DNA of 64,000 nt from Hymenobacter gelipurpurascens (GCF_900187375.1 NZ_FYEW01000003.1:62001-126000), one strand, 5' to 3'; counted from the stretch's first letter, positions 16,922 through 26,788 are shown. The notes: generated by a model from the sequence alone, not told the origin. Numbers and translations are program-made.

Positions 16922-19147
16922 ATGAACTTTCGCTCTCTCGGACTGGCCCTCTTTCTAACCACGGCCAGCCCCGCTTTCCTGCCCGGCGCCGCGCCGGTGG
17001 CCTACGCTCAGCAAAAGCAGAACATCACCCTCGAAGACATCTGGCAGAAAGGCACGTTCCAGGCCCGCTCCGTGCCCGGTTTCAACTGGATGAAGGATGG
17101 CCGCTACTACTCCTCGCTGGATAACGGCAACCTCGTGCAGAACGATGTAACGACCGGCCAGCCCGTGCAAACCCTCGTGACAGGCTCCAATCTGAAGCTT
17201 GCGGGCCAAAGCCAGCCGCTGGAAGTAGATGGCTATAGCTTCAACGCCGACGAAACTAAAATCCTCTTCAGCACCGATACGGAGCCGATTTACCGCCGTA
17301 GTAGCAAGGCGTATTTCTTTGTGTATGACCGCGCTACCAAGCAGCTCACGCCCCTGAGCAAAACGGCCGGCAAGCAGCTCTACGCCACTTTCTCGCCCGA
17401 TGGCAAGCGCGTAGCCTTCGTGCGCGACAACAACCTGTTTGTAGTAGACCTAGCCACCATGCAGGAAACGGCCGTGACAACGGATGGCGCGCTGAACAAG
17501 ATCATCAACGGCGGCACCGACTGGGTGTATGAAGAGGAGTTTGAGTTTGCGCAAGGATTCCACTGGTCGCCGGACTCCAGGCAAGTGGCCTACTACACCT
17601 TCGATGAAACGGCGGTGCCCGAGTACAACATGCAGGAGTGGGGCGCGCTCTACCCCAAAGACTACCGCTACAAATACCCGAAAGCCGGCGAGAAAAACTC
17701 CATCGTCAGCATATCGGCCTATGACGTGGCCGCCGGTAAGTCTATGAAAATGGACGTAGGCTCCGAGCAGGACCAGTACATTCCGCGCATCCTCTGGACC
17801 CAGACGCCCAACCTGCTCAGCATCCGCCGGCTGAACCGCCTGCAGAACAAGCTGGAGATTTTGCACGCCGACGCCACCACCGGCAAAACCAAGGTCGTTC
17901 TGACGGACACGGATAAGGCTTACGTAGAAGTAAACGACGACCTGCGCTATCTGGAAGGCGGCAAGGAGTTCCTGTTCAGCAGCGAGAAAGACGGCTACCG
18001 CCACCTTTATCTATATGATATGAAGGGCAAGCCGGTGCGCCAGCTCACGAAAGGCAACTGGGAAATTACCAGCATCGATGGCTTTGATGAGAAGAAAGGT
18101 ATCGTGTACTACACCAGCACCGAGGCCTCACCACTCCAGCGCCACCTCTACCGCATAGACCTGAAAGGCAAAGGCAAAACCCGCCTCAGTGAAGCGGGCC
18201 CCGGCAACGATGTGGTGAATATGAGCGCCGATACCCGTTACTTTCTCAACTACCACTCCCAGGCCGGCGAGCCGCAGGTGGTAAGCCTGCGCAACGGCCA
18301 GGACGGCAAGCTGGTGAAGGTATTGGAAGACAACGCCGCGCTTCGTCAAAAGCTGACGCAGTACAACCTAAGCAAGCTGGAGTTCATCAATTTCAAGACG
18401 GCAGAAGGAGTGGAGCTAAATGCCTCTGTGCTGAAGCCCGCCAACTTCGATGCCAGCAAGAAATACCCCGTCCTGATGTACGTGTATGGCGGCCCCGGCT
18501 CCCAGACCGTGAAAGACGACGCGGGCGGCGGCATTGCCTTCACCAACTACCTCTGGCACCAACTGCTGGCCGAGCAGGGCTACATTGTGGTGAGCGTGGA
18601 TAACCGAGGCACCGGGGCGCGCGGCGCGGCGTTCAAGAAGAGCACCTACGCCAACTTAGGCAAGCTGGAAACCGAAGATCAGGCGGCCAGCGCCCGGTAT
18701 CTGGCAACGCTGCCCTATGTGGATAAGTCGCGGATCGGTATCTGGGGCTGGAGCTTCGGGGGCTACATGACGGCGCTGGCCATGACCAAAAACGCCGATG
18801 TATTTAAGATGGGCATATCTGTAGCGCCCGTGACCAACTGGCGCTACTACGACACCGTGTACACGGAGCGGTTCTTGAAAACGCCCCAGCAAAACCCCCA
18901 GGGCTACGACGATAACTCGCCGGTGCAGCACGCCGATAAGCTGAAAGGTAAGCTTCTGCTGGTGCACGGCACTGGCGACGACAACGTGCATTTCCAGAAC
19001 TCGGTGGCCTTCACCGACGCCATGATCAAGGCCAACAAAGACTACCAAACGCTGTATTACCCCAACCGCAACCACGGCATTTCTGGCGGTAATACGCGCC
19101 TGCACCTCTACCGCCAGATGACGGATTTCGTGCTGAAAAACCTGTAG
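16922..19147 (+). CDS. Secreted S9-family dipeptidyl peptidase IV
   Basis: A 741-residue periplasmic or surface serine peptidase that removes X-Pro/X-Ala dipeptides. An N-terminal signal peptide (about 1-29, cleavage after AYAQ) precedes an eight-bladed beta-propeller (about 40-490) and an alpha/beta hydrolase domain. The S9B double-Glu motif that anchors the substrate N-terminus is E204-E205 in DWVYEEEFEF. The catalytic triad is S611 (GWSFGGYM), D686 (HGTGDDNVHF) and H718 (NRNHGISGG). All are intact, so activity is expected. It stands alone, with a terminator downstream. The TAG stop is followed by GCC. Peptide scavenging is the likely role. Confidence 0.93.
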   Translation: MNFRSLGLALFLTTASPAFLPGAAPVAYAQQKQNITLEDIWQKGTFQARSVPGFNWMKDGRYYSSLDNGNLVQNDVTTGQPVQTLVTGSNLKLAGQSQPLEVDGYSFNADETKILFSTDTEPIYRRSSKAYFFVYDRATKQLTPLSKTAGKQLYATFSPDGKRVAFVRDNNLFVVDLATMQETAVTTDGALNKIINGGTDWVYEEEFEFAQGFHWSPDSRQVAYYTFDETAVPEYNMQEWGALYPKDYRYKYPKAGEKNSIVSISAYDVAAGKSMKMDVGSEQDQYIPRILWTQTPNLLSIRRLNRLQNKLEILHADATTGKTKVVLTDTDKAYVEVNDDLRYLEGGKEFLFSSEKDGYRHLYLYDMKGKPVRQLTKGNWEITSIDGFDEKKGIVYYTSTEASPLQRHLYRIDLKGKGKTRLSEAGPGNDVVNMSADTRYFLNYHSQAGEPQVVSLRNGQDGKLVKVLEDNAALRQKLTQYNLSKLEFINFKTAEGVELNASVLKPANFDASKKYPVLMYVYGGPGSQTVKDDAGGGIAFTNYLWHQLLAEQGYIVVSVDNRGTGARGAAFKKSTYANLGKLETEDQAASARYLATLPYVDKSRIGIWGWSFGGYMTALAMTKNADVFKMGISVAPVTNWRYYDTVYTERFLKTPQQNPQGYDDNSPVQHADKLKGKLLLVHGTGDDNVHFQNSVAFTDAMIKANKDYQTLYYPNRNHGISGGNTRLHLYRQMTDFVLKNL

Positions 19148-19175
19148 GCCACTCCCCCTAGTGTAAATCGAGCAA

Positions 19176-19207
19176 AGGCTCCGGCAACTTCAGCCGGAGC
19201 CTATTTT
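19176..19207 (+). terminator. Terminator of the DPP IV gene
   Basis: A perfect 10-bp stem (AGGCTCCGGC with GCCGGAGCCT) encloses a 7-nt loop and is followed by ATTTTG, 29 bp after the stop codon. Confidence 0.8.
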
Positions 19208-19373
19208 GTACTGGATGATTAGGCGTCATTTCCTGCAGAGACTGGCCTAGCCAAGCTTCGGGCATGTGGCAACTGGCCTACGCAATAAGATTTTGTGGGT
19301 GAAGCCCAGTTATTTACCGAAAAACACAACCTTTAGCTAAATAAAAGACACCCTTCGCGCGTAGAGTCTGTTT

Positions 19374-20810
19374 ATGCCGATTTTTAGACCCGTTTACCTG
19401 CTGGGAGTTCTTGCCGCTCTGGTAGCGAGCTGCCAACAGGAGAAGCCCAAACAAACCGAGCAACGAAGCCCTGCCCTGGCCGATTCGTTGGCTTTGGACT
19501 CAGGTGATATTCCCGTGGCTACCCCCATTCGGCGCGACTGGCATCGGCTGGAGAAACCTACCAACCCGAAGGCCCCGCTGGTGGTGTACCGCCGGGGCGT
19601 GATGCGGCCCGCGGCGTTCAATGCCGCCGCGCCGCCCATGGAGGCCCGTCTGCAGGACTTAACCCTAAAGGCCAGCGAATATTTCCAGATTGACCCCACC
19701 AAGCCCGCCGAAGTGCGCGGCCGTGAGGGCACCATCGTCCGGATTCCGGCAAAAGCCCTTCTTACTGCCCAACAGCGGCCGGCCACCGGAGCCGTGTGGG
19801 TCGAGCTGAAGGAGTGCTATTCTTTGGCTGACATGCTGCTGTCCAATCTGCTCACAGAAACGGCTACGGGTACACCGTTGGAGCTGGCCGGCGCCGTATT
19901 GGTGCGGGCCACCGCAGGCGGACAGCAGCTGGCGTTGGCTGCCGGCCAAGAAATGCAGGTTCAGCTGGTGAACAGTGCCACCCCGCCCCAGCTCTACTAT
20001 GGTGCCACGGGCAGCACGGCTGCTCCGGTGCAGTGGGAAGCGGCCGAAGCGGCTACGGCTTCCGCCGAAAAAATATATACCACGACCGAGCAGATGCCCC
20101 AATACGGCGCCGGCCCCGCCGATATCAACCAGATGGTCCGCTACCCGAAAGAGGCGCTCAGCCGCCAGACCCAAGGCGTAGTGTTTGCCTCCTTTGTGGT
20201 AGATGAAACCGGCCATGTGGCCAGCCCCAAAATCATTCGAGGCATCGGTGACGGTTGCGACGAAGAAGTGCTGCGCGTTTTGCGCCAGACGTCGGGCCGC
20301 TGGAAGCCCGGCCTGCAGGAGGGCCAGCCCGTGAAAGTGCGCCTAACGCTGCCCATCCGGTTTGCTTTCCAGGAAGGCAGCGTTTCCGAGCTGGACCCCG
20401 CTTCCCTAGCCACGCAGGATATGCCCGATAATGCAGTGTCGGAGTCTGGAATCGAGGAAATGCCCAACGGAATATGGGTAAAGCGGCTGGGCTGGCTAGC
20501 TACTGGTAAGGAGTGGAGTGGTGTCACGACGGCGTACTATGTGCCATTCCCGATGGCCACGGAACAAACCTCCCTACGGCTCCTGGTGCCGGGCCACAAA
20601 GTAGTGCTGGCCGGCCTGCCACAAGCCGGCGGCTATCAGTTTCTGGCTGTGCCCGCCCGGGCCGGAGCTACGCTGCTAGGCCTACGCTACGAAAATGGCG
20701 CCCCTTTCTTGGCGCGCCAGGCCGTGCGCACCAGCGCCCCACCCGACACGCTCCGCTTCAACGAAACATCCTTATCCGACCTGGAAACGACCATGGAAAA
20801 GTTAGACTAA
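19374..20810 (+). CDS. Lipoprotein with an internal TonB C-terminal domain
   Basis: A 478-residue protein with a type II signal peptide (VLAALVASC, Cys20). The middle (about 240-330) is a TonB C-terminal domain: YPKEALSRQTQGVVFASFVV, DETGHVASPKIIRGIG and a closing VKVRLTLPIRFAF strand. This fold normally links TonB to outer-membrane receptors. Here it lacks both the N-terminal TM helix and the Pro-rich linker of TonB, is predicted to be lipid-anchored, and is flanked by two unrecognised domains (about 60-230, and 350-478 with predicted beta structure). It may be a signalling or scaffold protein in the envelope, not an energy transducer; that is inference. The ATG at 19374 fits the signal peptide. 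Confidence 0.8.
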   Translation: MPIFRPVYLLGVLAALVASCQQEKPKQTEQRSPALADSLALDSGDIPVATPIRRDWHRLEKPTNPKAPLVVYRRGVMRPAAFNAAAPPMEARLQDLTLKASEYFQIDPTKPAEVRGREGTIVRIPAKALLTAQQRPATGAVWVELKECYSLADMLLSNLLTETATGTPLELAGAVLVRATAGGQQLALAAGQEMQVQLVNSATPPQLYYGATGSTAAPVQWEAAEAATASAEKIYTTTEQMPQYGAGPADINQMVRYPKEALSRQTQGVVFASFVVDETGHVASPKIIRGIGDGCDEEVLRVLRQTSGRWKPGLQEGQPVKVRLTLPIRFAFQEGSVSELDPASLATQDMPDNAVSESGIEEMPNGIWVKRLGWLATGKEWSGVTTAYYVPFPMATEQTSLRLLVPGHKVVLAGLPQAGGYQFLAVPARAGATLLGLRYENGAPFLARQAVRTSAPPDTLRFNETSLSDLETTMEKLD

Positions 20811-21049
20811 AACATAGATATTCAAATATTTATATGGGCTGGGCTTGGCGTAATTGTCAGTTGATGCAATTGTGTCAAGCGGATTATTCCGGAATTCTAG
20901 CAGGAAAAACAGGCAGGTAATAGAGTAAAAAGCTCTGTTCAGCGGGATACAATACAATGATGCGGGAAATCTGATAGGGAATAGCTAGATTTAGCTTCCC
21001 TACTTCTCTGAAGGCAGCCTAGTGCTGTCGCGCCTCTTTTTGTTCCCGA

Positions 21050-22300
21050 ATGGCTTCACGTTTACTCCGGATAATTGTATTTGGGCTGGCTATGGTATGT
21101 GCCACGCAAGCCCGGGCACAGGTAAGCACCACGGCAAAGCCCAAGGCTCTGCCCGTAGCGGTCTACATCACGGCGCATCCCGATGACTGGCAGTTGTTTA
21201 TGGGCGCCGACGCATGTGCCGATGTGCAGCGTCCGCGCAGCAAAACAGTATTTATCTGCCTGACCGGCGGCCAGGCAGATGTGCCAGGCGACGTCTATTG
21301 GAAAGGCCGGGAGGCGGGCTGCCAGGCGGCGGTGCGCAAAGCAGCCAACCTGCTTACTCCTACAATAGACCAAGCTCCCGCTCCTCAATCCATCGTGTTT
21401 AATAATCATGCCGTAACAATGGTACGGTACCGGGGAGGGGCAGTGGCGTATTTTCTGCGTCTGCCGGATGGTGGCCTAGACGGCAAAGGACAGGGGCGTG
21501 GGGCGTTTCAGAGTATGGCCATGCTACTCAAGCAGAATCGCAGTATGACGCCCCTAGATGGCAGCGCTACCTATACATCTTGGGATGACTTGGTAAAGAC
21601 GGTACGATTGATCCTGAAAAAGGAAGTGTGCAACAACCCCGTGAACCTGCATACGCCGCAGCCAAATGAGCGCTACAACCCCGGCGACCATTCCGACCAT
21701 CGGATGGCCGGGCGCCTGGCACTGGCTGCCACCAACCAGATAGAATGCCGCACAATGCTGTATATGGGCTATAACAGCCGCCTGCGCCCCTTCAACCTCA
21801 GCGCTGCCCAGAAGGCCAATCAGCAGGAGGTGTACCAGGCCTACAGCCAGACAATGGCTGGCCTAGGCCTGCCATCGGGGTGGGAGCCGTCGCATCTACA
21901 GTTTATCGGAAGGCAGTACTCGTACGTATGGCACCGGGATGGGCAGGTGTTTGATAACCAGCCCGAACCAGTACTGCAGGCAACCACCAACGATGTAGAA
22001 AACAAGGCACCTGTTGTTCAGGCGCTACCCAGCAGCCTGGAACTGGAGCCAAACTACCCCAATCCCTTTGGGCAATCTAGCCTGATGGCCTACCAACTAC
22101 CCGCCACTGCTGCGGTTTGGCTGCGGGTGCTGGATACTCAGGGGCGTGAGGTATTGCGCCTGCTGAATGGGGAGCAGCAACAGGCAGGCCGGCACGAACA
22201 ATGGCTCGATGTGAGTAACTTTCCGGCGGCAGGGCTATACATTGCTGAGCTGCGCGTGGGAGACCAGCGCCGCACGTGCCGAATGGAGATTATCCGCTGA
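21050..22300 (+). CDS. PIG-L family deacetylase with a T9SS type A sorting domain
   Basis: A 416-residue secreted enzyme. A signal peptide (ending ARAQ, about residue 24) leads into the PIG-L/LmbE zinc deacetylase domain (about 34-300), which removes N-acetyl groups from GlcNAc-like sugars. The AHPDD metal motif is at residues 42-46 and the second motif is DHSDH. After a linker, the C-terminal about 85 residues (LEPNYPNPFGQSSLMAYQLP through the basic CRMEIIR end) form a type IX secretion sorting domain, with the YPNPF signature and a GLYIAELRVG strand. The enzyme should therefore be exported to the surface or medium. It is followed after only 10 bp by a polytopic membrane protein, probably co-transcribed. 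Confidence 0.88.
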   Translation: MASRLLRIIVFGLAMVCATQARAQVSTTAKPKALPVAVYITAHPDDWQLFMGADACADVQRPRSKTVFICLTGGQADVPGDVYWKGREAGCQAAVRKAANLLTPTIDQAPAPQSIVFNNHAVTMVRYRGGAVAYFLRLPDGGLDGKGQGRGAFQSMAMLLKQNRSMTPLDGSATYTSWDDLVKTVRLILKKEVCNNPVNLHTPQPNERYNPGDHSDHRMAGRLALAATNQIECRTMLYMGYNSRLRPFNLSAAQKANQQEVYQAYSQTMAGLGLPSGWEPSHLQFIGRQYSYVWHRDGQVFDNQPEPVLQATTNDVENKAPVVQALPSSLELEPNYPNPFGQSSLMAYQLPATAAVWLRVLDTQGREVLRLLNGEQQQAGRHEQWLDVSNFPAAGLYIAELRVGDQRRTCRMEIIR

Positions 22301-22310
22301 TTTTTTCTGA

Positions 22311-24191
22311 ATGACTTTTTCGCTTCCGGCGTGGTTACGCCGGCCTTCCTTTACAGGGCTGCTGCTGGCGGCCCTGGTGCTGCAAACTCTCTTAATTTTT
22401 CGGGCATTCGGGCCGCTCCTTACGGAGCCTGGCCAGCACTTGCTCGTGACGGGGTACGACGGCCTAAAAAACTGTTTCACCTTCCAGGCCTATCTGCAAC
22501 AGCCAGGGGCAGCGGGCTTTGCCTGGTTCGGGATGATGAACTACCCGTTCGGGGAGTACATCTTCTACACCGATAACACGCCCCTGCTGGCTGTACTAGT
22601 GCGGCTATGGTCGCGCTCTGTGCACGATGTGACGCCCTACGGCCTGGATATTTACCATGCACTGCTGCTGCTGGGGTTGCTGATAAGCACAGGCCTGCTG
22701 GTTTCTATTCTGCGCCGCTTGCTGCACTACTGGCTTTTGGTACTGGTATTTGCCGTAGTGCTGCCGTGGCTGAATCCGCAACTCGGCCGACTGGTATTTG
22801 GCCATTTGAACCTGTCGTACAGTTTCGTGATCCTGCTGGCTATCTGGGGGATGATGCACCTCTACGACAGGGTGCAGGCCAACCAGCCCATAGGCCGGTT
22901 CGTGGCCGGCCTGATAGCCGCTTTTACCCTTATTGCTTTCCTGCACCTCTACTATCTGCCGCTGCTAGGCCTGTTTACGGCTGCTTTTTTTGGGGCCTGG
23001 CTTCTACCAAAAGGACGCTGGCGTCAGCAGCCTAAACTACTCCTGCTGGGAGCCGCCCTGTCTGTCCTGCCGCTGCTCATCAGCTTGGCCATCATCCGCA
23101 GTATCGACGCGTTCTATAAGCTCCGCCTCGCCGATCCGACGGGCTTTAACTACCCTGCCTGGAAATTGCAGGTTTCGGCATTGGTGCAACGCTATTCCTA
23201 CGAAACCACCCGCTTCATCATTGAGCCGGTTACCCCCGTTTCGCAGGAGTCGCAGGCGTATTTGGGGGCATTTGCGCTGTTTGGCCTCACGGCAGCCTTT
23301 GTAGCCTGGCTGGCGGAACGGCCGGCTACTCAACGCTGGTGGGCCGCCTGGGGCCTCACACCGGAAAGGCGGTTTTTGGGGTTGCTCGGGGTGGCCGCTT
23401 TGGTAGGTCTGTTGGGCTCCGTGGGCACCGTGTATGACATCGGTGACTTTCATATCACCAACTATCTGAGCCCATTCTACTATCTGCGGAAGCTCACCGA
23501 TAACGCCTCCCACTTCCGGACGGTAGCGCGCTTCAGCTGGCCCTTTTTCTGGTTCGTGAACCTGTTTGTGCTCGTTGGCCTCGATAACTGGCTGCGCCAT
23601 GGGCGCTCAGGCTTTCGTTGGGTATTGGCAGCAGCGCTGGTCTTACTGGCCTACATTGATACCCGCGACACCATCAAATTCTACCGGCATAGCCTGCAGC
23701 CCAACACCCTCACCAACAAAGACTTTCAGGCCGAGGTGAATCCGCTGGTAGGCAGCATACGGCCCGAAACATACCAGGCTATTTTGCCGGTACCTTTCTT
23801 CCACGTTGGCAGCGAAGACATGGACCTAACCCTGGACGATGACGACGCGCACTCCCGGCACAGCTACCAGCTGGCCCTGCGCACCAATCTGCCCCTAATG
23901 GCTACCAAGCTTTCGCGCACGCCCCCTGTGCATGCCCGTCTGTTGCGCACCATCTTCGACCCCGCCGGCTCGGCTCCGGAGCTGCGCAAGCAGCTGGTGG
24001 CCAACGGAAAGCCCATCCTGGTTTTATACGATCAGGGCTGTTATGACGGTACCAACGATCTGGCCGGCCGACAGACCAACCCTTTTGCCAAGCAGCTGGT
24101 AGAAGCCGGGGCCGCGTTTCCGGTGAATCAGCACCTCACCCTGCTGGCCGAGTCGGGCAAGCTGCGGCTCTACCGCTGGGACGTGCGCTAG
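22311..24191 (+). CDS. Large polytopic membrane protein, GT-C glycosyltransferase-like
   Basis: A 626-residue inner-membrane protein with roughly eleven to twelve TM segments up to about residue 460, then a soluble periplasmic domain. The first loop carries GYDGLKNCFTFQAYLQQ and MMNYPFGEYIFYTDNTPLL, with Asp/Glu residues positioned like those of lipid-sugar-dependent GT-C enzymes. I cannot assign a CAZy family. It overlaps no other gene, starts 10 bp after the PIG-L deacetylase and likely shares its promoter, suggesting joint work on a surface glycan. The TAG stop is followed by GCC. Function as a glycosyltransferase is inferred from topology alone. Confidence 0.7.
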   Translation: MTFSLPAWLRRPSFTGLLLAALVLQTLLIFRAFGPLLTEPGQHLLVTGYDGLKNCFTFQAYLQQPGAAGFAWFGMMNYPFGEYIFYTDNTPLLAVLVRLWSRSVHDVTPYGLDIYHALLLLGLLISTGLLVSILRRLLHYWLLVLVFAVVLPWLNPQLGRLVFGHLNLSYSFVILLAIWGMMHLYDRVQANQPIGRFVAGLIAAFTLIAFLHLYYLPLLGLFTAAFFGAWLLPKGRWRQQPKLLLLGAALSVLPLLISLAIIRSIDAFYKLRLADPTGFNYPAWKLQVSALVQRYSYETTRFIIEPVTPVSQESQAYLGAFALFGLTAAFVAWLAERPATQRWWAAWGLTPERRFLGLLGVAALVGLLGSVGTVYDIGDFHITNYLSPFYYLRKLTDNASHFRTVARFSWPFFWFVNLFVLVGLDNWLRHGRSGFRWVLAAALVLLAYIDTRDTIKFYRHSLQPNTLTNKDFQAEVNPLVGSIRPETYQAILPVPFFHVGSEDMDLTLDDDDAHSRHSYQLALRTNLPLMATKLSRTPPVHARLLRTIFDPAGSAPELRKQLVANGKPILVLYDQGCYDGTNDLAGRQTNPFAKQLVEAGAAFPVNQHLTLLAESGKLRLYRWDVR

Positions 24192-24240
24192 GCCACTCCG
24201 TAGGCCAATAGGACAAGGCTGTTACCGGCTTCAGATGGGC

Positions 24241-25683
24241 CTACAATTTCACGCACACATTCTGGGCTTCCGTGAAAAAACGGAGCGCCTCTAGGCCACC
24301 TTCGCGCCCCACGCCCGAGTTTTTCATGCCCCCGAAAGGCGTGCGCAGGTCGCGGTGCAGCCAGGTATTAATCCAGACAATACCGCTGTGCAGAGCGTGC
24401 GCCACCCGGTGGGCGCGGTTCAGGTCGCGGGTCCAGATGGTGGCCGCCAGCCCGTATTCCGTGCCATTGGCCCATTCCAGCACCTGCTCCTCCGTATCGA
24501 AAGGCGTTAGCGTCACCACGGGCCCAAATATTTCTTCGCGGTTCACGCGGCAGTTGGGGGCTAGGCCTTCAAACACGGTAGGCTGCAGGAAGTAGCCATC
24601 GGCGCAGCGGCCGGGCACCTGCACGCGTTGCCCTCCGGCCAGCAACCGGCCGCCTTCTTGGTGGCCTAGCGCAATGTATTTGAGTACTTTCTGCAGATGG
24701 GCTTCACTCACCAGGGCGCCCTGCCGGCTACCGCTTTCCTGCGGATCTCCCACCGTTAAGCCGGCCACGCCCTCCAGAAATGCGGCCTTAAACGGCTCAT
24801 AGATGGAGCGCTCAACGAAAATGCGCGAGCCACACAGGCAGATCTGGCCTTGGTTGGAAAAGCTGCTCCGCAGGCTGGTAGCTACGGCTTCTGCCAGATT
24901 ACAATCAGCAAAAATGAGGTTGGGGTTTTTACCGCCCAGCTCCAATGAGAGTTTCTTGAACATTGGGGCCGCCGTGCGGGCAATATGCTCCCCGGTTTTA
25001 GTGCCCCCCGTAAAGCTGATAGCCTTGATAGCCGGATGCTCAATAATAGCCTGCCCGGCAGCCTGACCAGTGCCGTGCACAATATTGAGTACACCCGCTG
25101 GCAAACCGGCTTCTATACACAGCTCGCTGAGCAGAAACGCCGTGTACGGCGTTATTTCCGATGGTTTTGCTACCACGCAGCAACCCGCAGCCAGGGCGGG
25201 CGCTATTTTCCAGGTGAAGAGGTAGAGCGGCAAATTCCAGGGCGAAATGCACCCCACTACGCCCAGCGGGTGACGCACGGTGTAGTTAAGCGCCACGCCT
25301 TCCTGAAAATGAGTTTCCGAAGCAAAATGCTGCGCCGCTGTCCCGAAGAAGGCAAAGTTGCTGGCCGCCCTCGGGATATCCACGGTGCGGGCCAAGCTCA
25401 CGGGCTTACCATTGTCCTGGCTTTCGGCGTAGGCCAGTCGGTCCAGGTCACGCTCAATCAGCTCCGCGATGCGCACCAGCAGGCGGCCCCGTTCTTCGGC
25501 CGGCAGGCGCCGCCAGGCCGGAAAGGCAGCCTCCGCAGCTTGCACAGCCTGGGCCACGTCCTCGGCCCCCGAATCGGGTATCTGGGCAAAAACCTGCCCC
25601 GTGGCCGGTTCCACACTGGCCAGATACTGGCCCGAAACAGGCGGCACCAGCTGGCCCCCAATGTAGTTCTGAAGATGCAGCAT
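24241..25683 (-). CDS. Aldehyde dehydrogenase, 2-aminomuconate 6-semialdehyde dehydrogenase-like
   Basis: A 480-residue NAD-dependent ALDH. Catalytic residues are intact: N150 (ISPWNLPLY), the general base E248 (LELGGKNPN), and nucleophile C282 (FSNQGQIC). The NAD-binding GGTKTG and the C-terminal FGGMKNSGVGREGG are present. The DNGKPVSLARTVDIPRA stretch matches the ALDH8A1/2-hydroxymuconate/2-aminomuconate semialdehyde dehydrogenase branch, in which an Arg contacts the substrate carboxylate. With ACMSD, HAO, KynU and KMO nearby, the best substrate is 2-aminomuconate 6-semialdehyde, the product of ACMSD. ATG at 25683 is preferred to the start at 25737. It precedes no pathway gene directly, being separated from them by glycosyltransferase genes. 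Its TAG stop is followed by GCC. Confidence 0.85.
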   Translation of the reverse strand: MLHLQNYIGGQLVPPVSGQYLASVEPATGQVFAQIPDSGAEDVAQAVQAAEAAFPAWRRLPAEERGRLLVRIAELIERDLDRLAYAESQDNGKPVSLARTVDIPRAASNFAFFGTAAQHFASETHFQEGVALNYTVRHPLGVVGCISPWNLPLYLFTWKIAPALAAGCCVVAKPSEITPYTAFLLSELCIEAGLPAGVLNIVHGTGQAAGQAIIEHPAIKAISFTGGTKTGEHIARTAAPMFKKLSLELGGKNPNLIFADCNLAEAVATSLRSSFSNQGQICLCGSRIFVERSIYEPFKAAFLEGVAGLTVGDPQESGSRQGALVSEAHLQKVLKYIALGHQEGGRLLAGGQRVQVPGRCADGYFLQPTVFEGLAPNCRVNREEIFGPVVTLTPFDTEEQVLEWANGTEYGLAATIWTRDLNRAHRVAHALHSGIVWINTWLHRDLRTPFGGMKNSGVGREGGLEALRFFTEAQNVCVKL

Positions 25684-25751
25684 AACAGGCGAAAGGCTAG
25701 GCCAGGTAAGGTAGCATTCCGGCCTCAAAAGAACCACCTGCCGCCATTGGT

Positions 25752-26693
25752 TTATGCAGCCGGCGGAGTGATATTCGTGTCTGACACAATATATAGGGGC
25801 CGTTGGCGCACATTGGCCGAGAGCCGGGCAATGTACTCGCCAATAATGCCCACCGCAATCAGCTGTACACCTCCCAGAAACAGAATACTGATCATGAGCG
25901 AGGCCCAGCCCGGTTGGTAATCGTGGGTAATGAACCGGGAGTACAGCGTGTAGAGCATCACCAGAAAGGCAATACCTGACACCGCAAAACCGCTGAGGGT
26001 AGCGGCTTTCAGCGGCACATCGGAGAAGGCCGTGATGCCATCCAGTGCCAAGCGCAGCATTTTACGATAGGTGTAGCCCGTGGCACCACCGGCTCGCTCG
26101 GCACGGTCGTACTCTACGTACGTCTGGCGATATCCGATCCAGGAAATCTGGCCCCGAATGAACTTGTTCTGCTCCGGCATGCGACGTAGCGCATCGACCA
26201 CTTTGCGGGAGATTATCCGAAAGTCACCCGTGTCAACTGGAATGGAAATGTGAGTAATGCTTGCCAGAATACGATAAAAGAACTTTGCCGTAAACTTTTT
26301 GGCGGCGCTTTCGCCCTGTCGGGAACGGCGTTTTGCGTACACTACCTCATAACCGGCTCGAAGCTTCTCTAACAGCTGAGGAATCAGTTCCGGCGGATCC
26401 TGCAAATCGGCGTCGATAATTACCACCGCATCCCCATCGGCACGATCCAAACCGGCTGTTACCGCAATCTGATGGCCAAAATTGCGACTGAAATTAATGA
26501 AACGCACCCTTGGGTCGCGGGCCGCCAACGTTTGAATCAGGGCTAAGGATTGGTCCTGGGAGCCATCATTGATGAAGATAAACTCATAGCCGTCCGGTAG
26601 TTCAATAGGATCTATTACCTCGCGAAGTCGCTCATACAGGGCCGGTATGTTTTCTTCTTCATTATAAATAGGAATGATGACTGATAGATTCAC
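25752..26693 (-). CDS. GT2 family glycosyltransferase, GtrB/DPM1-like
   Basis: A 313-residue enzyme predicted to transfer a sugar from UDP/GDP to undecaprenyl phosphate on the cytoplasmic face. The GT-A domain (1-225) has VIIPIYNEEENIP at the start, the nucleotide-binding DG motif FINDGSQD, and the catalytic DADLQDPPELIP. Two C-terminal TM helices (about 232-255 and 265-290) anchor it, as in GtrB-type proteins. The start codon is GTG, since the domain begins immediately there and no ATG lies upstream. The next gene, divergent, encodes a GT-C-like protein that could use the lipid-linked sugar as donor. Confidence 0.9.
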   Translation of the reverse strand: MNLSVIIPIYNEEENIPALYERLREVIDPIELPDGYEFIFINDGSQDQSLALIQTLAARDPRVRFINFSRNFGHQIAVTAGLDRADGDAVVIIDADLQDPPELIPQLLEKLRAGYEVVYAKRRSRQGESAAKKFTAKFFYRILASITHISIPVDTGDFRIISRKVVDALRRMPEQNKFIRGQISWIGYRQTYVEYDRAERAGGATGYTYRKMLRLALDGITAFSDVPLKAATLSGFAVSGIAFLVMLYTLYSRFITHDYQPGWASLMISILFLGGVQLIAVGIIGEYIARLSANVRQRPLYIVSDTNITPPAA

Positions 26694-26788
26694 AGGCCAG
26701 GAAAAAAGAGACAGTGCAAAAATGCTAATACCTGAGGAATTTCATTTGATTACTACCTGAATGGTAGAAGGCAGCTATCAATTCATTC

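Noticed and set aside
24985..25920. Plus-strand frame of 311 codons opposite the ALDH and GT2 genes
   Set aside because: It spans two real genes and the gap between them and has no family features.
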